Shown here: in pieces, positions 1 to 8,326 of the stretch
Numbering within the stretch: the stretch's first letter is position 1
Layout of the letters: every line of letters begins with the position of its first letter
Assembly (NCBI RefSeq): GCF_024519455.1
Contig: NZ_JALJRY010000009.1
Span: 1-64,000 of the forward strand
Direction of reading: 5' to 3'
Source of the DNA: Streptomyces sp. STR69
GTDB lineage: Bacteria; Actinomycetota; Actinomycetes; Streptomycetales; Streptomycetaceae
Length of the DNA stretch: 64,000 nucleotides
Translations under genes and position numbers: made by a program
The notes under the pieces: generated by a model
The model's database searches: none
What the model saw: the letters and a program-made list of their open reading frames with translations, nothing else
What the model was told of the DNA's origin: nothing

Positions 1-102
1 ACGTCACTTGGCAGCACGGCACGGCACCAAACGACATGATCACTCACGGTCTCGTGACACGTAGGTCTCGGATTCGCCCTGATGTGGTCGGTCGGGTTTG
101 GT

Positions 103-1002
103 TCATGACCACATGAGGGTTGCCGAACTCCAAGTGAGAGTGAGGGCCTCGCCGTTGAGAAGTGTGTCCGCGAAGGCGGTGACCTGCCGGACGATGTCGG
201 TGAAGCGTTCGGGGTAGCCGGTTGCAGCGAGACCTTGCCGACGGCGCCAGGCGGTGTACGAGGTCTGGCGACGTTCGCCGAGGTCACTGATGGCGGTGCT
301 GAGGGGTTTCAGAGTGATGCCGCGGTGTGCGGCTGTGGCGGTCAGCGCGGTGGTGAGTTCCTGGCCGTCGAGGTCGTTGAGCGTGAGCAGGCGGTAGAGG
401 TCGCCGTAGTCGCGGTCGCGGGTGTTGAGATCGCCGAGTGAGACGGCGGTGGAGAGTTTCTCGGCGATGACGGTAGCGAGCGGGTAGCCGAAGAGTTGGA
501 AGCTTTCCGTGGTGAGGTGCTGCGGGTAGTTGATGGTCTGAGGTCCAGGGGTGACGGGGTCGCCAAAACTGACGTCCAATTGGAGCTTGAGCCGGGCCCG
601 GGCAATGGAGGCGGCCATAGACAGGCGCAGGCCGTGGTACTCGTCCTCCTCGCGGATGGGCACGGTCTTGAGTGTCGCGGGATCGAATACGACTCCGTCG
701 TCGATCTCGGTAGTGGCGATGGCCCCGATCCTGTGGACGATCTCGGTTTCGGTGCCTGGGAACGAGCGGCCGAGGATGTCGATGTCGCGGGTCATCCGGC
801 GTGCGCCGAACTGGGCGAGGAGCAGGCCACCCTTGAGGACGAAGTGGTCGCGGCCGAGGGGCGATGTGGCCAGGCGGTAGAGGAAGCGTTCGAGGACGTA
901 CTCGACCATGATCTCGTCTGTTGACCGGCTGGTGCGTCGGGCCAGGTTGCGAAGGTCGTTGTAGACGCGGCCGGCGGTGGTGTCACGCGTGGGGTTGGCC
1001 AT
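103..1002 (-). CDS. AbiEii-type nucleotidyltransferase toxin
   Basis: A 299-aa protein of the AbiEii/AbiGii nucleotidyltransferase toxin family, the toxin half of type IV toxin-antitoxin or abortive-infection pairs. Visible motifs are KGG at about residues 57-59, followed by TRDID at 71-75, the metal-binding DxD type seen in this superfamily, and a later DRDYGDLYRL stretch that resembles the conserved RxxKDxxD helix. The start is fixed by overlap with the upstream antitoxin: the antitoxin TGA and this ATG share one base (TGATG), so translation is probably coupled. Family members block growth by modifying nucleic acid, with tRNA acceptors as the substrate of the best-studied relatives. The substrate of this protein cannot be read from sequence. 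Confidence 0.88.
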   Translation of the reverse strand: MANPTRDTTAGRVYNDLRNLARRTSRSTDEIMVEYVLERFLYRLATSPLGRDHFVLKGGLLLAQFGARRMTRDIDILGRSFPGTETEIVHRIGAIATTEIDDGVVFDPATLKTVPIREEDEYHGLRLSMAASIARARLKLQLDVSFGDPVTPGPQTINYPQHLTTESFQLFGYPLATVIAEKLSTAVSLGDLNTRDRDYGDLYRLLTLNDLDGQELTTALTATAAHRGITLKPLSTAISDLGERRQTSYTAWRRRQGLAATGYPERFTDIVRQVTAFADTLLNGEALTLTWSSATLMWS

Positions 1003-1616
1003 CAGGCGAGCACCGCCTCAACGGCAGGGCGGATGACGGAGAGAGCGCCCAACTCGCGCGCGACGTCCTGGAGTTCGCCGACGTTACGGCGTCCGCCCCG
1101 GCGCAGATAGCGGCCGAGCGCAGACAGGGCGAGGGTCTCGCCGATGCGGCTGCGGTGGCGCATTGCGTCGACGACGCTGCGGGCGGCGCTGTACACGGGG
1201 ATGGTTTCTCCAGGGGCTGCTTCGAATCGTTCGACGCCGAGGGCGAAGGTCGTCGGGGCGTACTGCGCCACTACGGTGGGCGGGTAGGAGATCGTGGGGC
1301 GGCGTGTACCGCGCGGCACGGCGATGTGTACCGCTGTAGGGATGTCGTCGATGAGTTCATACAGGGCCAGGGCGGACTCACCGCACACCACGGCACGCGG
1401 AGCCCGCGCGCACACGGCCAGCAGATCGGCGTGCGCTGTCTCTGGTGCGTCTGCCCGTCGGTAGACCCCCCGGGACAGTTCGTCTATCTCTCCCGCCGCG
1501 ACCAAGGACGTCAGATCACGGGGGGAAAGCAGGGCCTGACGTGCCTGTGCCGTCGTGAACGTTGGGGCGAGGCCGGTCAGGCGCTGCTCCAGGCGTGAGG
1601 TCTCCGCAGCACTCAT
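1002..1616 (-). CDS. AbiEi-family antitoxin / transcriptional regulator
   Basis: A 204-aa protein lying directly upstream of, and overlapping, the AbiEii-like toxin. The N-terminal half (residues about 10-60: TARQARQALL, LTSLVAAGEIDELSRGVYRR) is the winged-helix domain typical of AbiEi antitoxins. The middle contains CGESALALYEL, also characteristic of the family. AbiEi proteins neutralise the toxin without a stable protein complex and repress their own operon by binding inverted repeats. A matching 18-bp imperfect inverted repeat begins at the start codon edge. No good Shine-Dalgarno sequence precedes the ATG, so the transcript may be leaderless. The pair reads 3' to 5' toward the left edge of the window. 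Confidence 0.85.
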   Translation of the reverse strand: MSAAETSRLEQRLTGLAPTFTTAQARQALLSPRDLTSLVAAGEIDELSRGVYRRADAPETAHADLLAVCARAPRAVVCGESALALYELIDDIPTAVHIAVPRGTRRPTISYPPTVVAQYAPTTFALGVERFEAAPGETIPVYSAARSVVDAMRHRSRIGETLALSALGRYLRRGGRRNVGELQDVARELGALSVIRPAVEAVLA

Positions 1617-1663
1617 GTATCGAATGGTACCCCTGTGGTGGCCTTAGGGGATCGATTTGATAC
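1617..1663. promoter_or_regulatory. Inverted-repeat operator candidate upstream of abiEi
   Basis: The left arm, 1617-1634, and right arm, 1646-1663, are complementary at 14 of 18 positions, separated by 11 bases. The arms begin GTATCGAAT and end ATTTGATAC. The repeat abuts the antitoxin start codon. AbiEi-type antitoxins are known to bind long inverted repeats in their own promoters, so this is probably the autoregulatory operator. That role is inferred from position and symmetry only. Confidence 0.55.
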
Positions 1664-1877
1664 AGCTTCGGGGTTGTCGGCGACCCGTGCGAAGCGGAGC
1701 AGTAATTGCGGGTGTTGCGATTCCCCAGGTCAGGCGCCTGTTCCGTGGGACAACCCAGGGACTATTCAGGGACTTTCACGCCTGTCCCAGGGAGTTTCCA
1801 TGGACTTTCCGCCGCGTAGGCAGGGAAGGCCCTGACAGCACTGAAAGACAAGAACGCGCTGTTCAGGGCCTATACCG
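1664..1877. other. Intergenic region with repeated CAGGGACTTTC-like motifs
   Basis: No gene is supported here. The stretch lies between the upstream end of the AbiE operon and the 3' end of sdaA. About 1755-1812 holds four imperfect copies of a CAGGGACTTTC-like unit (AGGGACTATTC, AGGGACTTTC, AGGGAGTTTCC, TGGACTTTCC). The function is unknown. It could be a repeat cluster or binding sites for a regulator of the adjacent operon. Confidence 0.35.
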
Positions 1878-3245
1878 TCAGCACTCGATGATGTTCACCG
1901 CGAGGCCCCCGCGCGCGGTCTCCTTGTACTTCACGCTCATGTCCGCCCCCGTCTCCTTCATCGTCTTGATGACCTTGTCGAGGGAGACCTTGTGGGAGCC
2001 GTCCCCCCGCATCGCCATCCGTGCGGCGGTCACCGCCTTCACCGCGGCCATGCCGTTGCGTTCGATGCAGGGGATCTGGACGAGGCCGCCGACGGGGTCG
2101 CAGGTGAGGCCGAGGTTGTGTTCCATGCCGATCTCGGCGGCGTTCTCGACCTGCTCCGGGCTGCCCCCCAGTACCTCGGCCAGCGCGCCCGCCGCCATCG
2201 AGCAGGCGGAGCCGACCTCGCCCTGGCAGCCGACCTCGGCGCCGGAGATGGAGGCGTTCTCCTTGAAGAGCATGCCGATGGCGCCGGCCGCGAGCATGAA
2301 GCGGACCACGCCCTCCTCGTCGGCGCCAGGCACGAAGTTGATGTAGTAGTGGAGGACCGCCGGGATGATGCCGGCCGCGCCGTTCGTCGGGGCCGTGACC
2401 ACCCGGCCGCCCGCCGCGTTCTCCTCGTTCACCGCCATCGCGTAGAGCGTGATCCACTCCATCGCGTGCGCCAACGGGTCGCCCTCCGCCCGGAGTTGGC
2501 GTGCCGACATGGCGGCCCTGCGGCGGACCCGGAGGCCGCCGGGCAGGATGCCCTCCCGCGACATGCCCCGCGACACGCACGCCCCCATCACGCGCCAGAT
2601 CTCCAGCAGCCCGGCCCGGATCTCCTCCTCCGTGCGCCAGGCGCGCTCGTTCTCCAGCATCAGCGCGGAGATCGACAGACCGGTCTCCTGCGTGAGGCGC
2701 AGCAGCTCGTCGCCGGTGCGGAAGGGGTACTTGAGGACCGTGTCGTCGAGCTTGATCCGGTCGGCGCCCACCGCCTCCTCGTCGACGACGAATCCGCCGC
2801 CCACCGAGTAGTACGTCTTGGACAGCAGCTCGGCGCCCGCCGCGTCGAACGCCCACAGCGTCATGCCGTTCGCGTGGTACGGCAGCGCTTTACGGCGGTG
2901 CAGCTTCAGCTGGGAGTCGAAGTCGAACGGGATCTCGTGCTCGCCCAGCAGCCGGATGCGCCCCGACTCCTTGATCCGCTCGACCCGTTCATCGGCCCCC
3001 TCCACATCCACCGTGCGCGGCGACTCGCCCTCCAGGCCGAGCAGCACCGCCTTCGGGGTGCCGTGCCCGTGCCCGGTCGCGCCGAGGGAGCCGTACAGCT
3101 CGGTGCGGACGGAGGCGACGGAGTCCAGCAGTTCGTCGTTGCGCAGCCGGCGCGCGAACATGCGGGCCGCCCGCATCGGGCCGACCGTGTGGGAGCTGGA
3201 CGGGCCGATGCCGATCGAGAACAGGTCGAAGACCGAGATGGCCAC
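1878..3245 (-). CDS. sdaA: L-serine ammonia-lyase (iron-sulfur, single-chain)
   Basis: A 455-aa L-serine dehydratase that converts serine to pyruvate and ammonia. The family signature SIGPSSSHTVGPMRAA is at residues about 12-27. The C-terminal catalytic half carries the cysteines expected to hold the 4Fe-4S cluster (GCQGEVGSACSMAAG and LTCDP...PCIERN). The length fits the fused alpha/beta single-chain type. The start is a GTG with GAGGAG about 7 bases upstream. It is the last gene of the gcvT-gcvH-glyA-sdaA series, 93 bp after glyA, so glycine cleavage, glycine-serine exchange and serine breakdown probably share one transcript behind the glycine riboswitch. Confidence 0.95.
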   Translation of the reverse strand: MAISVFDLFSIGIGPSSSHTVGPMRAARMFARRLRNDELLDSVASVRTELYGSLGATGHGHGTPKAVLLGLEGESPRTVDVEGADERVERIKESGRIRLLGEHEIPFDFDSQLKLHRRKALPYHANGMTLWAFDAAGAELLSKTYYSVGGGFVVDEEAVGADRIKLDDTVLKYPFRTGDELLRLTQETGLSISALMLENERAWRTEEEIRAGLLEIWRVMGACVSRGMSREGILPGGLRVRRRAAMSARQLRAEGDPLAHAMEWITLYAMAVNEENAAGGRVVTAPTNGAAGIIPAVLHYYINFVPGADEEGVVRFMLAAGAIGMLFKENASISGAEVGCQGEVGSACSMAAGALAEVLGGSPEQVENAAEIGMEHNLGLTCDPVGGLVQIPCIERNGMAAVKAVTAARMAMRGDGSHKVSLDKVIKTMKETGADMSVKYKETARGGLAVNIIEC

Positions 3246-3338
3246 GGTGACTCCTCAGAACGCGGGACGAGCAAGGTGATGCAAGGGGGCGGGACGCCGC
3301 GCACACCTCCCAGTGTGCGCGGCGCCCCCGGAGGCCGA

Positions 3339-4598
3339 CTACAGCCCGGGATACAGCGGGTACTTCTCCGCCAGCGCGGTCACCCGCGCCTTCAGACCTT
3401 CCACGTCGTACGACGGCTTCAGCGTCTCCGCGATGACGTCCGCGACCTCGGCGAAGTCCTCGGCCGTGAAGCCGCGGGTCGCCAGCGCCGGCGTGCCGAT
3501 GCGCAGGCCGGAGGTGACCATCGGGGGACGCGGGTCGTTCGGGACGGCGTTGCGGTTGACCGTGATGCCGACCTCGTGGAGGCGGTCCTCGGCCTGCTGA
3601 CCGTCGAGTTCGGAGTTCCGCAGGTCGACCAGGACGAGGTGCACGTCCGTGCCGCCCGACAGGACGTCGACGCCTACGGCCTTCACGTCGTCCCGGACCA
3701 GTCGCTCGGCGAGCAGCCGCGCGCCTTCCACGGTACGCCGCTGGCGCTCCTTGAAGTCCTCGCCCGCCGCGACCTTGAACGAGACCGCCTTGGCGGCGAT
3801 CACATGCTCCAGGGGGCCGCCCTGGAAGCCGGGGAAGACGGACGAGTTGAGCTTCTTCGCGAAGGACTGCTTGGCGAGGATGATGCCGCCGCGCGGGCCG
3901 CCCAGCGTCTTGTGGGTGGTGGAGGTGACGACGTCCGCGTAGGGGACGGGGTTCGGGTGGAGGCCGGCCGCCACCAGGCCCGCGAAGTGCGCCATGTCGA
4001 CCCACAGGTACGCCTCGACCTCGTCCGCGATCCGGCGGAACTCGGCGAAGTCCAGCTGGCGCGGGTACGCCGACCAGCCCGCGATGATGACCTTCGGGCG
4101 GTGCTCCTTGGCGAGCTTCTCCAGCTCGGCCATGTCGACCAGACCGGTCTGCGCGTCCACGTGGTAGGCGACCACGTCGAACTGCTTGCCGGAGAAGTTC
4201 AGCCGCATCCCGTGGGTGAGGTGGCCGCCGTGCGCCAGGTCGAGGCCGAGAATCGTGTCGCCGGGCTGGGCCAGCGCGAACAGGGCGGCCTGGTTGGCGG
4301 AGGCGCCCGAGTGCGGCTGCACATTGGCGTACTCGGCGCCGAACAGCTCCTTGACCCGGTCGATCGCGATCTGCTCGGCCACGTCGACGTACTCGCAGCC
4401 GCCGTAGTAACGACGGCCCGGGTATCCCTCGGCGTACTTGTTGGTGAGGACCGAGCCCTGCGCCTCCATGACCGCGACCGGAGCGAAGTTCTCCGAGGCG
4501 ATCATCTCCAGCGTGGACTGCTGACGGCGCAGCTCGGCGTCGACCGCGGCGGCGATGTCCGGGTCGAGCTCGTGCAGGGGCGTGTTCAGGACGGACAT
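3339..4598 (-). CDS. glyA: Serine hydroxymethyltransferase
   Basis: A 419-aa PLP enzyme that interconverts serine plus tetrahydrofolate with glycine plus 5,10-methylene-THF. The PLP lysine is K230 in VTSTTHKTLGGPRGG. The substrate and cofactor regions IASENF (about 33-38) and YAEGYPGRRYYGG (55-67) are intact. The reading frame runs further upstream, but the start at 4598 (MSVLNTPL) is preceded by GAGGAG and gives the normal family length. It follows gcvH by 14 bp, so the two are almost certainly co-transcribed. With gcvT and gcvH it links glycine cleavage to serine supply and to the downstream serine deaminase. Confidence 0.97.
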   Translation of the reverse strand: MSVLNTPLHELDPDIAAAVDAELRRQQSTLEMIASENFAPVAVMEAQGSVLTNKYAEGYPGRRYYGGCEYVDVAEQIAIDRVKELFGAEYANVQPHSGASANQAALFALAQPGDTILGLDLAHGGHLTHGMRLNFSGKQFDVVAYHVDAQTGLVDMAELEKLAKEHRPKVIIAGWSAYPRQLDFAEFRRIADEVEAYLWVDMAHFAGLVAAGLHPNPVPYADVVTSTTHKTLGGPRGGIILAKQSFAKKLNSSVFPGFQGGPLEHVIAAKAVSFKVAAGEDFKERQRRTVEGARLLAERLVRDDVKAVGVDVLSGGTDVHLVLVDLRNSELDGQQAEDRLHEVGITVNRNAVPNDPRPPMVTSGLRIGTPALATRGFTAEDFAEVADVIAETLKPSYDVEGLKARVTALAEKYPLYPGL

Positions 4599-4612
4599 GG
4601 ATCTACGACTCC

Positions 4613-4993
4613 TCAGCCGGCGGTGAAAGCGGTGTACTCGTCGGCGGAGAGCAGGTCGCCGGGCTCGTCCGTGATCCGTACCTTGAAGAGCCAACCGCCT
4701 TCGAAGGGCTCGGAGTTGACCAGCGCGGGCTCGTCCACGACGGCCGCGTTGATCTCCACGACCTCACCGGTGACCGGCGCGTACAGGTCCGACACCGACT
4801 TCGTCGACTCCAGTTCGCCGCAGGACTCGCCCGCGGTCACCGTGGTGCCGACCTCGGGGAGCTGGGCGTAGACGACGTCGCCGAGCGCGTTGGCCGCGTA
4901 CTCGGTGATACCGACCGTCGAGACACCGTCGACGGCGTCCGTCAGCCACTCGTGTTCCTTGCTGTACCGCAGATTCTCGGGGTGGTTGCTCAT
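4613..4993 (-). CDS. gcvH: Glycine cleavage system H protein
   Basis: A 126-aa lipoyl-carrier protein that shuttles the aminomethyl group between the P, T and L proteins of the glycine cleavage complex. The lipoylated lysine is K65 in ELESTKSVSDLYAPVTGEV. YSKEHEW near the N-terminus is also diagnostic. It sits between gcvT (111 bp upstream) and glyA (14 bp downstream) on the minus strand. The P-protein gene (gcvP) is not in this window, so the system must be completed from elsewhere in the chromosome, as is usual in Streptomyces. Confidence 0.96.
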   Translation of the reverse strand: MSNHPENLRYSKEHEWLTDAVDGVSTVGITEYAANALGDVVYAQLPEVGTTVTAGESCGELESTKSVSDLYAPVTGEVVEINAAVVDEPALVNSEPFEGGWLFKVRITDEPGDLLSADEYTAFTAG

Positions 4994-5104
4994 GGCGTGA
5001 ATTCTCCTGTACGCGGGGGAGTGCTGGTGAAGGGGGGAGACGCGGAGGGCGTCGTCGAGCAGGGGCGATCCGCCCCGGTCACGGACTCGACGCTACGACG
5101 ACTG

Positions 5105-6232
5105 TCACTTCTGGCGCTTGTAGAACGGCAGCGCCACGACCTCGTAGGGCTCGTGACTGCCCCGGATGTCCACACCGACCCCGGCCGTGCCCGGCGCCGA
5201 GTGCGCCGCGTCGACGTAGGCCATGGCAATGGGCTTGCCCAGCGTGGGGGAGGGGGCGCCGGAGGTGATCTCGCCGATCACCTGGCCGTCGGCGACCACG
5301 GAGTATCCGGCGCGCGGGACCCGGCGGCCCTCGGCGACAAGTCCGACCAGGACCCGGGGCGGCTGCGCGGCGGCGCGTTCGGCGGCGGCCTCCAGGGCCG
5401 TACGTCCGACGAAGTCGCCGTCCTTCTCGAACTTCACGACCCGGCCGAGCCCGGCGTCGAACGGGGTCAGCGAGGTCGACAACTCGTGGCCGTACAGCGG
5501 CATGCCCGCCTCCAGGCGCAGGGTGTCCCGGCAGGACAGGCCGCACGGGATCAGCCCGGCCGACGCCCCGGCCTCGGTCAGCGCCTCCCACAGCTTCTCC
5601 GCGTCACCGGGGGAGACGAACAGCTCGAAGCCGTCCTCGCCGGTGTAACCGGTCCGCGCGATCAGCGCGGGGACGCCCGCGACCGTGCCGGGCAGACCGG
5701 CGTAGTACTTGAGGCCGTCGAGGTCGGCGTCGGTGAGCGAGGCCAGGATGCCGGGGGACTCGGGGCCCTGGACGGCGAGCAGCGCGTACGCGTCACGGTC
5801 GTCGCGGACCACGGCGTCGAAGCCCTCGGCGCGCTCGACCAACGAGTCCAGGACAATCTGGGCGTTGGAGGCGTTGGCCACGACCATGTACTCGGTGTCG
5901 GTCAGCCGGTAGACGATGAGGTCGTCCAGGATGCCGCCGTCGGCCCGGCAGATCATGGTGTAACGGGCGCGGCCGACGCCCACGGAGGCGATGTTGCCGA
6001 CGAGCGCGTAGTTGAGGAGTCGGGCCGCGTCCGGTCCGGTGACCGTGATCTCGCCCATGTGGGAGAGGTCGAAGAGGCCGGCCTTCGTGCGGACGGCGAG
6101 GTGCTCGTCGCGCTCGGAGCCGTAGCGCAGCGGCATGTCCCAGCCGGCGAAGTCGGTCATCGTCGCACCGAGCGAGCGGTGCAGCGCGTCGAGCGCGGTG
6201 CGGCGCTTCTCAGGGGTGGCGGTACTGCTCAT
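5105..6232 (-). CDS. gcvT: Glycine cleavage system aminomethyltransferase (T protein)
   Basis: A 375-aa aminomethyltransferase that releases ammonia from the H-protein-bound intermediate and passes the one-carbon unit to tetrahydrofolate. DFAGWDMPLRYGS near the N-terminus, DLSHMGEI, and TGYTGEDGFEL are characteristic GcvT segments. The frame is open further upstream through the riboswitch, but MSSTATPEKRRTAL at 6232 has GGGAG upstream and matches the normal N-terminus. It is the first gene of the gcvT-gcvH-glyA-sdaA operon and directly follows the glycine riboswitch. Confidence 0.96.
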   Translation of the reverse strand: MSSTATPEKRRTALDALHRSLGATMTDFAGWDMPLRYGSERDEHLAVRTKAGLFDLSHMGEITVTGPDAARLLNYALVGNIASVGVGRARYTMICRADGGILDDLIVYRLTDTEYMVVANASNAQIVLDSLVERAEGFDAVVRDDRDAYALLAVQGPESPGILASLTDADLDGLKYYAGLPGTVAGVPALIARTGYTGEDGFELFVSPGDAEKLWEALTEAGASAGLIPCGLSCRDTLRLEAGMPLYGHELSTSLTPFDAGLGRVVKFEKDGDFVGRTALEAAAERAAAQPPRVLVGLVAEGRRVPRAGYSVVADGQVIGEITSGAPSPTLGKPIAMAYVDAAHSAPGTAGVGVDIRGSHEPYEVVALPFYKRQK

Positions 6233-6271
6233 CGGTCGGTCTCCCAAGGCATGACGGCGAGGTCGTTCCTC

Positions 6272-6480
6272 CCCATCTGTCATCGGAACCTGAGAGGTTC
6301 GCCATGACCGCGCGGAACACGCACGGGACATGGGTTGCACCTTGGGTGGGACCACCGGGACGGGCGGTCCGCTTTTCAGATGTGCCTCGCCCGCGCGGTA
6401 ACTGGGCCTGAGAGATTCAAGGGAGGGACTTGCTCCTTCGGCGCCCCAAGCAGCAGCTGGTTGGGGACTCTCCCGCGCGG
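6272..6480 (-). promoter_or_regulatory. Tandem glycine riboswitch upstream of gcvT
   Basis: Read on the minus strand, the first aptamer (about 6400-6480) shows the hallmark elements GCGGGAGAGTCC, GGCGCCGAAGGAGCAA and AATCTCTCAGGC. The second (about 6276-6395) shows the related CTGAAAAGCGGACC, CACCCAAGGTGCAA and AACCTCTCAGGTTCCGATGA. Two adjacent glycine-binding domains ahead of gcvT is the classic arrangement that turns on glycine breakdown when glycine is abundant. The second aptamer deviates from consensus (CACCCAAGGTGCAA instead of CACCGAAGGAGCAA). The expression platform must lie between 6233 and 6275. Boundaries are approximate. Confidence 0.9.
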
Positions 6481-6640
6481 ATTCAAGCGGCCGGTATGCA
6501 GTTAGGCGCGCACATCATCGCACAGGCTTTGTAACAGGCCTGTGGCCGGAAGAGAACGGAACCGCGAGACACCGTGCATTACCTTCTCTTTACGTTCGGT
6601 GGGGAGAACCTTTCCTGACCCCGCAGGGAGGACGATCACG

Positions 6641-7324
6641 GTGACAAGGACCACGGTGTACGCCACGACCTCGGCCGTAGTGCTGCCCAAGCAGCCCTCG
6701 GTCCCGGCCAGGGAGGCATGCCCGGCCCGCCCGGCACCGGTCGTCCGCGACCTCCGCGAGCGGGCCGGCCGCAGCCCGCACGGACTCCGCTTCGGCCCCC
6801 GCGACCTCGTCGTCGTCACCGGTCTGCCCGGCAGCGGCAAGTCCACGCTGATGCGGCGCGCGGTGCCGGGCGACGGCGCCCGCGTCGACAGCCAGGACAC
6901 CCGGGACCGCTGGGACGTCCGGATGTCCCGTATATCGGGGCTGTTCCCGTACGCGGTCTACCGCCCCGTGGTCCGCCTCGCCCACTACGCCGGACTGCAC
7001 CGCACCCTGCGCTCCGCGTCCGGAGCAGTCGTGCACGACTGCGGCACCCAGACCTGGGTGCGCGGCTGGCTGGCCCGCGCCGCCCGCCGCCGTGGCGGCA
7101 CCCTGCACCTGGTGTTCCTCGACGTCAGCCCGGACACCGCACTCGACGGCCAGCGCGAGCGCGGCCGGGGAGTCTCGCGGTACGCGTTCCTGCGTCACCG
7201 CCGGGCCGCCGCCCGTCTGTTGCGCGCCGTGGAGCGCGGCGACCTGCCGCACGGTGTGGGCTCGGCGGTCCTCCTGGACCGGGACGCGGCGGACGTGCTG
7301 CGCCGGATCGACTTCGCGGACTGA
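6641..7324 (+). CDS. P-loop ATP/GTP-binding protein, kinase-like
   Basis: A 227-aa protein with a Walker A motif at about residues 70-77 (GLPGSGKST) and the architecture of small P-loop kinases or zeta-toxin-like ATPases, including an internal LVFLDVSP strand. The frame opens earlier at 6542, but the GTG at 6641 has GGGAGG about 8 bases upstream and avoids the promoter region, so I chose it. It is divergent from the riboswitch-controlled operon. The substrate is unknown. Homologues in Streptomyces are simply called AAA family ATPases, and no toxin partner is visible beside it. Confidence 0.75.
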   Translation: MTRTTVYATTSAVVLPKQPSVPAREACPARPAPVVRDLRERAGRSPHGLRFGPRDLVVVTGLPGSGKSTLMRRAVPGDGARVDSQDTRDRWDVRMSRISGLFPYAVYRPVVRLAHYAGLHRTLRSASGAVVHDCGTQTWVRGWLARAARRRGGTLHLVFLDVSPDTALDGQRERGRGVSRYAFLRHRRAAARLLRAVERGDLPHGVGSAVLLDRDAADVLRRIDFAD

Positions 7325-7388
7325 GCCGCTAGCCTTTTCTGTCACAGCACGTTTACAGCAGGCGGTTTCACCAGCAGGCGGTAGGTAG

Positions 7389-8174
7389 ATGGACTTCCCG
7401 GCGGACTTCCCCGGTCAGGCGTACCCCCACCCGCATCCGCACGGCGGATGGCCCGGCAACGAGCTGGAGGAGGTGCTCTCGGTCTCCCTCGGCCTGCCCT
7501 CGGCCGGTGGCCGGATCATCGAGGTGCTGGCCCGCAGCTTCGTCTGGGTCCCGCTGCCCAGCGGCGGCGGCCCGCAGAGCGGTGCCCTGGACCTGCCCAC
7601 GCTGGACATCGGCGGGCAGGCCTTCGTCCCGGTCTTCAGCTCCGAGGAGCAGTTCCGCCAGGTCGTCGGCTCGCATCTGTCGTTCACGATCGCGCCCGCG
7701 GTGGAGTTCGCCCGCGGGCTGCCCCCGCAGGTGGGTATCGCGGTGAACCCGGACGGCGTGGTCGGCATCCCCCTCCCGCCCCCCGCCGTGGCCGAACTGT
7801 GCCGCATCGGCCGTACCGCCCTCGACGGCCCGACCAGCGGCGGCCGGGTCCGCCTCTTCGAGCCCGACTGGCAGGACGACCCGGTCGACTTCCTGGCCGC
7901 GGCCTCCGCCGAGTTCGCCGGCACCGGCGTGGTCGGCACGGCCCGCCGCTGCCTGGCCGCGATCGAGACCGCCGACCCGGTGATGTTCGTGGGCGTCGAA
8001 CTCACCAACTGGGAGGGCGACCTGAGGGCGGTCCCGATGGACGCCCTGTCCCGCGCCCTGACCAGGACCGAGGTCAAGTGGCCGGTCAACCTGGTCCTCC
8101 TCGACGTGACGCAGGACCCGGTGGCGGACTGGATGAGGCAGACAGTGCGTCCTTTCTATACACAGGGTCACTAG
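7389..8174 (+). CDS. SseB-family protein
   Basis: A 261-aa protein of the enhanced-serine-sensitivity (SseB) family, with a first SseB domain at about residues 26-130 (FVWVPLP, FVPVFSSEEQF, GIAVNPDG) and a C-terminal region of the type often annotated SseB C-terminal. No signal peptide or membrane segment is visible. The family name comes from an E. coli gene linked to serine tolerance; its biochemical role is unknown. The location next to the serine/glycine operon is suggestive but not proof. A second family member follows 150 bp downstream. The 64 bp before it contain two copies of AGCAGGCGGT. Confidence 0.8.
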   Translation: MDFPADFPGQAYPHPHPHGGWPGNELEEVLSVSLGLPSAGGRIIEVLARSFVWVPLPSGGGPQSGALDLPTLDIGGQAFVPVFSSEEQFRQVVGSHLSFTIAPAVEFARGLPPQVGIAVNPDGVVGIPLPPPAVAELCRIGRTALDGPTSGGRVRLFEPDWQDDPVDFLAAASAEFAGTGVVGTARRCLAAIETADPVMFVGVELTNWEGDLRAVPMDALSRALTRTEVKWPVNLVLLDVTQDPVADWMRQTVRPFYTQGH

Positions 8175-8199
8175 CAATCTCCGCCAGGGGCGACCAACC

Positions 8200-8243
8200 C
8201 AGGGGTGCGGGGAACTGCGCGACAAGCCACGACGCACCTGCAC
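8200..8243 (+). repeat. Streptomyces interspersed repeat, family B copy 1
   Basis: An intergenic stretch between the two sseB-like genes that reads AGGGGTGCGGGGAACTGCGC and continues GACAAGCCACGACGCACC. A similar unit occurs in inverted orientation at 38624-38673 (about 40 aligned bases with few differences). Units of this form recur between genes in many Streptomyces chromosomes. The mechanism of spread is unknown. Confidence 0.6.
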
Positions 8244-8326
8244 TCGCCAACGGACACTGAGCCCCCACCCATGGGGCGCTTAAGCTGGACCCCAACGCAG
8301 GCCAACCACCAGAAGGGGCGGTACAC

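Noticed and set aside
103..1616. AbiE pair as part of a larger defence island
   Set aside because: Only this pair is visible. The left edge cuts the context and the right neighbour is core metabolism, so an island cannot be claimed.
1992..4871. A 959-codon plus-strand open frame antisense to sdaA, glyA and gcvH
   Set aside because: Long antisense frames are expected in DNA of this GC content. The translation is Arg/Gly/His/Val-rich with no domain, and the minus-strand genes there are unambiguous.
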